Shown: piece by piece, positions 1-4,947 of the stretch | Position numbering within the stretch: the stretch's first letter is position 1 | Layout: each line of letters begins with the position of its first letter | Translations under genes and position numbers: made by a program | The notes under the pieces: model-generated | What the model was told of the DNA's origin: nothing | The model's input: the letters and a program-made list of their open reading frames with translations, nothing else | The model's database searches: none | From: a virus | Strand: one strand, 5' to 3' | Virus record (IMG/VR): IMGVR_UViG_3300010938_000072 | Span: 1 to 42,984 of that record | Length of the DNA: 42,984 nt

Positions 1-13
1 GGGGGGGGGGGGG
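1..13. other. Poly-G run at contig start
   Basis: The contig begins with 13 consecutive G residues and then changes abruptly to AT-rich sequence. A homopolymer at the very edge of an assembly is more likely a sequencing artefact than biology. It does mean that the true left end of the molecule is not established here. Confidence 0.6.
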
Positions 14-44
14 TGCTTTATAAAAAAAATATATATGTAAGTAT

Positions 45-78
45 GTCAGTATGTATGCAACCCAGTCAGTATGTATGC
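45..78. repeat. 14-bp direct repeat in the left leader
   Basis: GTCAGTATGTATGC occurs at 45-58 and exactly again at 65-78, a 20-bp period. It lies in the 154-bp leader before the first gene. The second copy also supplies one arm of the inverted repeat at 67-96. A pair of direct repeats with an overlapping palindrome upstream of an early operon suggests a protein-binding (operator-like) site. That role is inferred. Confidence 0.6.
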
Positions 79-96
79 TACTCCCAATACATACTG
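67..96. repeat. 10-bp inverted repeat in leader
   Basis: CAGTATGTAT (67-76) is the exact reverse complement of ATACATACTG (87-96), with a 10-nt spacer. No T-tract follows, so it is not a typical terminator. It may be an operator or an RNA hairpin at the start of the early transcript. Confidence 0.6.
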
Positions 97-117
97 AGCG
101 TACAGACGTGCCCAAGA

Positions 118-139
118 CAGTCTGTATATTTACAGACTG
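118..139. repeat. 9-bp hairpin just before the first gene
   Basis: CAGTCTGTA (118-126) pairs perfectly with TACAGACTG (131-139) around a 4-nt loop, ending 15 nt before the ATG at 155. The putative ribosome site (GAGGAAAG, about 139-146) directly follows the stem. If transcribed, the hairpin could affect initiation of the first gene. No U-tract follows. Confidence 0.6.
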
Positions 140-154
140 AGGAAAGCAATCACT

Positions 155-562
155 ATGGATAACAATAACAATAAGATGGACTGGCAACACCTGTTCGATA
201 ATGTAAAGGTTGAAGTTGTCACCCGAAGCGGACGACAACTAGACAGCCTGTCGGCTCGGAGCCTAGACAAGCTCCGAGACAAGAGCAAAGAAGCCGATGA
301 GTATTGGCTCAAGCACCAGAAGGTGCTTGAGCAAGAGCTAGCCCATGAGGGCTTCACCCCTTCGACAGGGATCGGTTACAAAAAGTACCATCCCCGAAAG
401 CGGGCAAGGGACATTAGCACTGTCCCCACCAAATCCCACAGCAAGGGATGGAATGTTGAAAGAGTCGCCGACAATCTCACGGTGTATCCTGACCAGAGAA
501 GGAATTGGGAATACATCAGTCGGGTGAACATCTACTTGCCCCCAATCGGGCAAGTAGAATAA
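155..562 (+). CDS. Hypothetical early protein (135 aa)
   Basis: This 135-residue, highly charged protein matches no family I recognise. The N-terminal half is Lys/Arg/Asp/Glu-rich and likely helical (residues about 25-65). A basic stretch HPRKRARD lies near residues 79-86. ATG at 155 follows GAGGAAAG at a good distance. It is the first gene of the left-end early block. The coding sequence carries perfect hairpins at 255-278, 307-332 and 531-558, the last ending at the stop codon. No signal peptide or membrane segment is visible. Confidence 0.7.
   Translation: MDNNNNKMDWQHLFDNVKVEVVTRSGRQLDSLSARSLDKLRDKSKEADEYWLKHQKVLEQELAHEGFTPSTGIGYKKYHPRKRARDISTVPTKSHSKGWNVERVADNLTVYPDQRRNWEYISRVNIYLPPIGQVE
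307..332. repeat. 11-bp perfect hairpin inside a gene
   Basis: GCTCAAGCACC (307-317) and GGTGCTTGAGC (322-332) are exact reverse complements around an AGAA loop, fully inside the 155-562 gene. It is one of a long series of intragenic hairpins in the left 5 kb. Confidence 0.85.
531..558. repeat. 11-bp perfect hairpin at gene end
   Basis: TCTACTTGCCC (531-541) pairs exactly with GGGCAAGTAGA (548-558) around a 6-nt loop. It lies immediately upstream of the TAA at 560-562. There is no T-tract, so a rho-independent terminator is unlikely. It could be a 3'-end stabiliser or a processing site. Confidence 0.85.
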
Positions 563-586
563 GCAAAGAGGAAAGGAAACAGAAAA

Positions 587-1009
587 ATGCAAAAAGCCGT
601 CTGGTTTAGTCGGCATCAGCCGACGCCACGCCAAATCGAGGATGCCGCCCGAATAGGGTACACCCTCGAAGTAACTCCCAAAGGCACTGCCCTTGGGACA
701 GTGGAAATGAAAGACAACAGCGATGTTAAGACTGTTGTCTTACATCTCTTATCGCATTGCGCCGACGTAGGTGCAATCGCCATATTCGGAGTGTTTCCTA
801 CCCCGATTCTAGGGCTGATAAACATGTCAGCCTATGATAGCTGGGTCAGGCAGGAAAACCTGCTAGTTGTCGGAAGCGAGGGAGATTTCCCTTGCTTCCA
901 GTCATGGAACGTAGCACGTTCCATCGAAGGTGGCAAACCCACCTTCGAGCACGCCCAATGGATTAACATTGGGCACCTGAATCGGTTGTCCTGCCGCTGG
1001 CTGAAGTAG
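587..1009 (+). CDS. Rossmann-like small protein, copy 1 of a duplicated pair
   Basis: This 140-aa protein is clearly paralogous to the product of 1775-2191; about half the residues match by eye, including WFSRHQP, GYTLEVTPKG, AIFGVF and SKPTF/GKPTF. The pattern is strand 1 (AVWFSRH, residues 4-10), then a PTPRQ turn and helix, then a second hydrophobic strand with AIFGVFPTPIL (65-75). This resembles small CARF-superfamily/Csx20-type proteins ([ST]RH or SH followed by TPEQ). The gene at 3249-3605 shows the same order. Function is unknown; a nucleotide-binding or ring-nuclease-like role is a hypothesis. AAGAGGAAAGGA before ATG 587 is the ribosome site. Confidence 0.75.
   Translation: MQKAVWFSRHQPTPRQIEDAARIGYTLEVTPKGTALGTVEMKDNSDVKTVVLHLLSHCADVGAIAIFGVFPTPILGLINMSAYDSWVRQENLLVVGSEGDFPCFQSWNVARSIEGGKPTFEHAQWINIGHLNRLSCRWLK
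904..974. repeat. Three back-to-back perfect hairpins
   Basis: Three perfect stems lie almost end to end inside one gene. They are 9 bp at 904-924 with a 3-nt loop, 10 bp at 924-948 with a 5-nt loop, and 8 bp at 953-974 with a 6-nt loop. Their arms are ordinary codons for a peptide stretch mostly shared with the paralogue at 1775-2191. The chance of this arrangement in random sequence is very small. Confidence 0.85.
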
Positions 1010-1023
1010 CCAGCCAGCAGTAA

Positions 1024-1047
1024 GAGTAGTAGTAGTAGTAGTAGGAG
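1024..1047. repeat. (AGT)n microsatellite after copy 1
   Basis: A run of AGT triplets follows the stop codon of the 587-1009 gene, in the 77-bp gap before the next gene. An equivalent run follows the paralogue at 2206-2230. Both runs are followed within a few tens of bases by TATGGACTGTA and then TAAACA. The whole gene-plus-tail cassette therefore appears duplicated. Confidence 0.8.
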
Positions 1048-1086
1048 TAGTTATGGACTGTAGTTAAACATGAGGAAGGAGAAAAT

Positions 1087-1782
1087 ATGGATAGCAGACT
1101 CCTAACAACCGGCTGGGGGGTTATAGTAAAGACCCCCACTTCAACGTGGTCGGGGCGTGGTAGCCACCCGACTGAACTTATTCCTGCCCGCAGGGGCGCT
1201 TGGCTTGTCCCCGCTGGGTGTACTGTCCGGTACACCTATGTAGGCAAGGGCTTCCGCCCTGCGTTCAACTCCTTTATTGTTCCCGAAGGGACATTCGTCA
1301 AGGTGTTCCTAAAAAGGGGCCGCACCGGAAGCGGCGACTTCCGGTATCGGTTAAGGCTGCAAATACCATCCGATGCCCCGGTACACCTACCGGGGCTAAG
1401 AAGCTCGGCGCACCCTTGCCCACGCCCAACAGGGATTGTCAAGGTGGCTGCTGCCACCAATGGGCCTGACTTCGTTGTCCTCCGGCAGTGTGCAGGGGGC
1501 CGCGAAATCCGGGGCGTCGCCACCCACCGAGGGAATGATGGCAACCTACGTGTCATTCCCGTCCTACCTCCACACGCAGGGGACAGCTTCATTGTAATCC
1601 CCGGTGACGTGGTGGAGCCAACAAGGGCCGCCAGCGAAGAGCTGGCTGCTGCGGCCCTAATGGTGGCAGACAATTACTACCTTAACCGCCTCGGCGACAA
1701 GGCAATCGCCGGGGTCAAGGCTTGGCTGGAAAGCCAAGCATCAGTGGGAGCCAACCATAAGAAAGGAGCCGTTAATGTTTAG
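1087..1782 (+). CDS. Hypothetical early protein (231 aa)
   Basis: A 231-aa protein with no family I recognise. It is rich in Gly, Val and Pro with short hydrophobic stretches, suggesting a compact beta-rich fold rather than a coiled coil. There is no signal peptide. The segment is GC-rich (62% in 1321-1380 by hand count). ATG 1087 follows GGAAGGAGAAAAT. It sits between the two copies of the duplicated Rossmann-like gene and overlaps the second by 8 bp, so it was probably enclosed by, or inserted between, the duplicates. Perfect hairpins lie at 1217-1236, 1324-1345, 1375-1396, 1531-1560, 1624-1658 and 1720-1739. Confidence 0.7.
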   Translation: MDSRLLTTGWGVIVKTPTSTWSGRGSHPTELIPARRGAWLVPAGCTVRYTYVGKGFRPAFNSFIVPEGTFVKVFLKRGRTGSGDFRYRLRLQIPSDAPVHLPGLRSSAHPCPRPTGIVKVAAATNGPDFVVLRQCAGGREIRGVATHRGNDGNLRVIPVLPPHAGDSFIVIPGDVVEPTRAASEELAAAALMVADNYYLNRLGDKAIAGVKAWLESQASVGANHKKGAVNV

Positions 1783-2191
1783 AGCAATATGGTTTTCCCG
1801 GCACCAACCAAGCCGGGAGCAGATAGAGGACGCGGACCGTTTGGGCTATACCCTTGAGGTAACTCCCAAGGGTATAGCTCTAGGGGCAATGGACTTGCAA
1901 AATGAGGGCGACGTGCAAACCGTTGTCTCTAAGCTATTGGCACACTGCACCGAAACTGGCACAGTTGCAATATTTGGGGTCTTTGCAGCCCCAATCCTAG
2001 CGCAAATCGCTAGGACAGGTTTGGACATTCTGCAACGTGGGTGCCTTGAGCCAGCTGGCGGCAAGGGTGACTACCCTTGCTTCGCTGCATGGAATATCAT
2101 GCGAAGTGTCGAAGGTAGCAAGCCCACCTTCGCGCACAAACAGTGGCTTTATATCGGCCACTTGAACCAGGACACCTGCCGTTGGTTGTAG
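1775..2191 (+). CDS. Rossmann-like small protein, copy 2 of a duplicated pair
   Basis: This 138-aa paralogue of the 587-1009 product shares WFSRHQP near the N-terminus, GYTLEVTPKG, VAIFGVF, YPCF/FPCF, KPTF and the C-terminal IGHLN..CRWL. The start at 1775 follows GAAAGGAG (1761-1768), and the gene overlaps the previous one by 8 bp. Cys, His and Trp in the C-terminal third are conserved between copies, which argues for function rather than decay. The role is unknown; see the finding on CARF-like proteins. The gene carries a 12-bp perfect hairpin at 1845-1878. Confidence 0.75.
   Translation: MFRAIWFSRHQPSREQIEDADRLGYTLEVTPKGIALGAMDLQNEGDVQTVVSKLLAHCTETGTVAIFGVFAAPILAQIARTGLDILQRGCLEPAGGKGDYPCFAAWNIMRSVEGSKPTFAHKQWLYIGHLNQDTCRWL
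1845..1878. repeat. 12-bp perfect hairpin inside a gene
   Basis: GCTATACCCTTG (1845-1856) is the exact reverse complement of CAAGGGTATAGC (1867-1878), with a 10-nt loop. The encoded peptide (GYTLEVTPKGIALG) is nearly identical in the paralogue at 587-1009, but the paralogue folds a different hairpin there. Confidence 0.85.
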
Positions 2192-2205
2192 TGAGCAACA
2201 AGGGC

Positions 2206-2230
2206 AGTAGTAGTAGTAGTAGTAGTAGTA
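2206..2230. repeat. (AGT)n microsatellite after copy 2
   Basis: About eight AGT triplets follow the stop codon of the 1775-2191 gene and mirror the run at 1024-1047. TATGGACTGTA follows at 2252-2262, as it does after the first run. The tract is intergenic and probably arose by slippage. It may act as a leader or spacer for the gene starting at 2300. Confidence 0.8.
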
Positions 2231-2299
2231 AGGTCCGAAGGGTTAACCCCCTGTATGGACTGTAAAACCGTGGCTAAACAACCAAACAAAGGAGCTAGG

Positions 2300-2791
2300 A
2301 TGGCAATCATCAATGCCATTACGGAATCTTTTCCCCTTGACGGGGAAAAGGTTCGGGTGAAAGGTCTGAGCTACTCCAGCATTGAGCTGGAGCAGCCAAC
2401 AACCTACAAGGGTTTGGAGCAATTGCTCCAAACCAATGAACAAGGCGTGGTGGAGGAGGCTTGGTCCTCCTTCGTCATCGCCGTTCAAAACTCTGGGCGA
2501 AATGCCCAGAAGGCGTTCATTCAGGCGGCCATTAGGGATGGTCGCCTTACAGTAGTTAACGGAGAAGTCGATGCTTCTCCCTTGGCCGATGAGGCCAAGA
2601 AAGCAGGCGATGAGGCCATGGCGGCCTACATTGCCGGTGAGCGGCGCCGTCGAGGAGCTGCAGCCTTTGGCCTTAAGGCTGCGAAGGCTAAGTTCTTTGA
2701 CCTGCCTGCTGAGAAGCAGGCGGAAGCCCTTGCTCTGTTGAAGGAGAAGGGCGACGAAGAGGCGTTCATCGCCTTCGTCAAAGCGGCCTAA
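2300..2791 (+). CDS. Hypothetical early protein (163 aa)
   Basis: I place the start at ATG 2300 because AAAGGAG (2288-2294) precedes it; an in-frame ATG at 2255 has no ribosome site. The 163-aa product is not recognised. Its C-terminal half is Ala/Lys/Glu-rich and helical (residues about 95-163), with repeated EA-rich helices and a basic RRRRG patch; the N-terminal half is mixed alpha/beta. Perfect hairpins lie at 2328-2350, 2374-2392, 2411-2434, 2492-2510, 2561-2580, 2581-2599, 2660-2682 and 2704-2721. The gene is part of the early block and is probably co-transcribed with 2853-3056. Confidence 0.7.
   Translation: MAIINAITESFPLDGEKVRVKGLSYSSIELEQPTTYKGLEQLLQTNEQGVVEEAWSSFVIAVQNSGRNAQKAFIQAAIRDGRLTVVNGEVDASPLADEAKKAGDEAMAAYIAGERRRRGAAAFGLKAAKAKFFDLPAEKQAEALALLKEKGDEEAFIAFVKAA
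2411..2434. repeat. 24-bp perfect palindrome inside a gene
   Basis: The 24 bases at 2411-2434 read identically on both strands (each arm GGTTTGGAGCAA). As RNA this gives a 10-bp stem with an AAUU loop. It is the longest uninterrupted palindrome I found in the left region. Dyad-binding proteins or RNA folding could use it; no regulator is identified. Confidence 0.85.
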
Positions 2792-2801
2792 CCTCCGCCA
2801 C

Positions 2802-2827
2802 GGGTCAAGGCAGAAATGCCTTGACCC
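2802..2827. repeat. Intergenic 11-bp hairpin with GAAA tetraloop
   Basis: GGGTCAAGGCA (2802-2812) pairs perfectly with TGCCTTGACCC (2817-2827) around a GAAA (GNRA) loop. A second outer stem, CTCCG (2793-2797) with CGGAG (2831-2835), extends it. It fills the 61-bp gap between two genes. There is no T-tract, so a stable RNA element or processing site is likelier than a terminator. Confidence 0.8.
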
Positions 2828-2852
2828 TCACGGAGTTTAGGAGGCTCCAAAA

Positions 2853-3056
2853 ATGAGTGTAAAGGCAGAGTTGTCGGTGCTCCTTAAGAAGGAGCAACCG
2901 CACAAAGGGCGAAAGCCCTCGAAGCAGTTCAACTTACAGGAGGCTTGCTTCTTCCTCGCGAAGAAGTATGCTATCCTTAATGGCGTCCCGCGGAAAGAGC
3001 GGGCACAATGGAAGGCTCTTTTTGTGAAGAGCCTTCTCAAGGAGCAAGGGCAATGA
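2853..3056 (+). CDS. Hypothetical small basic protein (67 aa)
   Basis: A 67-aa Lys-rich protein with no recognised family and no membrane segment. TTAGGAGG upstream gives a strong ribosome site for ATG 2853. The stop overlaps the ATG of the next gene (ATGA at 3053-3056), indicating translational coupling. Hairpins at 2878-2896 (8 bp) and 3011-3036 (10 bp) lie inside it. The predicted helix LQEACFFLAKKYAILNG (about residues 28-44) may be an interaction surface. Function is unknown. Confidence 0.65.
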   Translation: MSVKAELSVLLKKEQPHKGRKPSKQFNLQEACFFLAKKYAILNGVPRKERAQWKALFVKSLLKEQGQ

Positions 3057-3262
3057 ACTCGCTACCAGAGCTACTAACTCGGTTGGCTGGTGGTTATCCT
3101 CCACCAGACTTCCCCCGTGATTGGGAGGAATTTTGCAGTGCTGTCCGCAAAGGACAGCACCTCAAGTGGAACGGGATTGGCCAAAAAAGTGGCCACCTAC
3201 TGAAGTTAATCGTGCGGCGTATTGACGCCATGCGGAAGGAAAAAGAAAATGGGAATTCTTAA
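3053..3262 (+). CDS. Hypothetical small protein (69 aa)
   Basis: A 69-aa protein starting at ATG 3053, overlapping the previous stop as ATGA with AAGGAG upstream at 3040-3045. It overlaps the next gene's start at 3249. It contains an aromatic, Pro-rich N-terminus (GGYPPPDFPRDW) and a basic C-terminal helix ending in RKEKENGNS. No family is recognised. Its place directly before the Csx20-like gene suggests a shared operon. Perfect hairpins lie at about 3087-3107 and 3138-3160. Confidence 0.6.
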   Translation: MNSLPELLTRLAGGYPPPDFPRDWEEFCSAVRKGQHLKWNGIGQKSGHLLKLIVRRIDAMRKEKENGNS

Positions 3263-3605
3263 CTTGACAGGAGTCAAAGCCACCCCTGAGCAAATTGCTC
3301 AAGGGGTGGTTGACCCTCCCAAGATGGTGGGCTGCAAGGTGAAGGAGCTCCTCACCTTTAAAGACAAGCCTGACTGGCCCATGATGGAGAAACGGGCCAA
3401 AGGACTTGCGGAAATAGCTAAGCAACTTAGCTATTCCACAGTGATGATAGGGGGTGCGCCCTACTTTATGTCCTGCCTAGAAGAGCAACTGAAGCAGGCA
3501 GGACTTTGCTATTGCTACTCCTTTAAGAAACGCCTTCTTATAGAGAAGGCAGAAAATGGTGCCGTAAAGAGATACTACGAACTTAAACATATAGGATTTG
3601 TATGA
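3249..3605 (+). CDS. Csx20/CARF-like small protein (118 aa)
   Basis: I start this gene at ATG 3249 (GGAAGGAAAAAGA upstream) rather than the in-frame ATG at 3222. The 118-aa product shows strand 1 GILNLT, the ATPEQ turn (residues 11-15), VMIGGAPYFMSCLEEQLKQAG (65-85), then YSFKKR (90-95) and a C-terminal ELKHIGFV. This order resembles CRISPR-associated Csx20 and related small CARF-superfamily proteins as I remember them: SH-LTPEQ, a central GD-loop strand, YATTKR-like, and a terminal F-H-x-x-F. That superfamily senses or cleaves cyclic oligonucleotides. A counter-defence or signalling role is inference. It overlaps the next gene as ATGA. Confidence 0.6.
   Translation: MGILNLTGVKATPEQIAQGVVDPPKMVGCKVKELLTFKDKPDWPMMEKRAKGLAEIAKQLSYSTVMIGGAPYFMSCLEEQLKQAGLCYCYSFKKRLLIEKAENGAVKRYYELKHIGFV
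3280..3309. repeat. 30-nt near-perfect palindrome (14 bp paired)
   Basis: CCACCCC (3280-3286) pairs with GGGGTGG (3303-3309), and TGAGCAA (3287-3293) pairs with TTGCTCA (3295-3301). Only a central A and one bulged A (3302) are unpaired. It lies inside the Csx20-like gene. Another 11-bp stem with a single bulge follows at 3336-3358, and a 10-bp perfect stem at 3413-3435. Confidence 0.85.
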
Positions 3606-4267
3606 AAACAAAACTGCAAGCCGCCTTTATACTACACGGTAACAAGGTTCTTTGGTCACCCTACGTGGAGCACCACGAAGGCATAATCGAGCGGTACTGT
3701 TTAGATGAGGCACGTGTAGTCAAGGTGTATATGGCTCCTCCAGACGGGAAACCAAACGCACCACTTCATGAGTGGCAATATATAGAGCCTACAGTTGCTC
3801 CACCTTGGTATAACCCCACTAAGGCCAAGACCAAGGTCCGAAAAGCCTTGCGTGAATGGGCCGCTGAGAAGCTTATTAAGGGCGGTAAAAGAACCATTTA
3901 CGGGCCCCGCCAAGTTTATGTACTAGGTGGCGAGGTTATAGGATTTGATTCGGCAAAAATTTACCTTTTTAAGGGAAAGGCTTGGGGGTACGGACGCACG
4001 TCCATCGAAGCCTGTGGGGGTAAGGTTTTTGCCCATGGGAAAACAACAGTCTTTGCCCACGGGCGAGCAGAAGTTGAGGCGTATGAACTCGCCCGCACCG
4101 ATGTCTTTGACTCCTGCAAACTGGTTTGTGGAGACTTCACCTACAACAATATCAGAGGGAATGTAAAGGTGAAGGCAGAAGGGTATGCTTTTGTTCTTGC
4201 CCCACCGACAGCTAAGGTCGAGCTGTCGGGTCGAGCAACCTGCCGACTACTAACGGAGGACAAATGA
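3602..4267 (+). CDS. Beta-solenoid-like protein, copy 1
   Basis: A 221-aa protein paralogous to the next gene. Shared features are KVLWS near the N-terminus, MAPP, EW, PPW/PPKW, KALREWA/EALKEWA and a repetitive C-terminal part. Residues about 105-200 contain short strands with Gly turns (GYGRTSIEACGG, VFAHGKTTVFAHGRAEVEAY). This pattern fits a parallel beta-helix or solenoid, and similar short-repeat proteins occur in other phages. No enzyme motif is seen. The ATG overlaps the previous stop (ATGA), and the stop overlaps the next start. A 9-bp perfect hairpin lies at 4205-4229. Function is unknown. Confidence 0.7.
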   Translation: MKTKLQAAFILHGNKVLWSPYVEHHEGIIERYCLDEARVVKVYMAPPDGKPNAPLHEWQYIEPTVAPPWYNPTKAKTKVRKALREWAAEKLIKGGKRTIYGPRQVYVLGGEVIGFDSAKIYLFKGKAWGYGRTSIEACGGKVFAHGKTTVFAHGRAEVEAYELARTDVFDSCKLVCGDFTYNNIRGNVKVKAEGYAFVLAPPTAKVELSGRATCRLLTEDK

Positions 4268-4947
4268 AACTAATCAGAGCTTACTATTATAGTGGGTTAC
4301 CCGTATTAAAAGTTGGCCTGAAAAATCAAGCCAACTTCGTCGTGACCAAAGACAAGGTTCTTTGGTCATCATCCACAGAGGCCTTTTGGGAAATCCTTGC
4401 GGAGAAGGGCAAAAAGTACCTGCCAGAGGATGTTGTAAGGCTTTCGATGGCCCCCCCTCTAGGTGACATGACTCGAAACCTAGAAGAGTGGCAGCCCGTG
4501 CTCTTTCCAGGGCAAACCCCTCCCAAATGGTTTGACTCCACCTTACCCCGTGTCAAGGAGGCCCTCAAGGAATGGGCTAAAAGAAAGATAATTAAGAAGA
4601 AGCGGTGGTTAAAAGACCGCCAGCAAGCTTTCGTGGTAAGCGGCAACGTCTACGCGAGGGACTCAGTCCACCTGAAAGTCATCGATGGGATAGTAAGAAC
4701 CACAGGTCTGGCGACTGTCGAGGCTGAAGGTGGGGAAATCTTCGCCTATGGCCGAACTCTGGTCTTTGCCTATGGTCACGCCAGAGTAAGGGCATTTGAC
4801 TTTGCAAGGGTTTGGGCGTGGGGCCCGGTGGAGGTTGTCTGTAGTCAATACGCCTTTGCGGTTGTTAACGACGACACAAGGGCATGGGCCAAGGATGATG
4901 CTGTCATCCTTAAAAGGCAGACCATAAATGGGAAGGAGGATGAATGA
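4264..4947 (+). CDS. Beta-solenoid-like protein, copy 2
   Basis: A 227-aa tandem paralogue of the 3602-4267 product with the same layout: an N-terminal KVLWS domain, then MAPP, a KEWAKRKI helix, then repeated short strands (YARDSVHLKV, ATVEAEGGEIFAYG, LVFAYGHARVRAFD, ARVWAWGPVEV). The repeats imply a right-handed beta-helix. The gene is coupled by ATGA overlaps on both sides (4264-4267 and 4944-4947), so it is made together with the ligase. Hairpins lie at 4310-4337, 4343-4368 and 4891-4911. Retention of two divergent copies suggests they have distinct or hetero-oligomeric roles, which is inference. Confidence 0.7.
   Translation: MKLIRAYYYSGLPVLKVGLKNQANFVVTKDKVLWSSSTEAFWEILAEKGKKYLPEDVVRLSMAPPLGDMTRNLEEWQPVLFPGQTPPKWFDSTLPRVKEALKEWAKRKIIKKKRWLKDRQQAFVVSGNVYARDSVHLKVIDGIVRTTGLATVEAEGGEIFAYGRTLVFAYGHARVRAFDFARVWAWGPVEVVCSQYAFAVVNDDTRAWAKDDAVILKRQTINGKEDE

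Noticed and set aside
1236-1673. 145-aa leftward frame
   Set aside because: It is antisense to the 1087-1782 gene in GC-rich, hairpin-rich sequence, where complementarity produces mirrored open frames. No ribosome site.
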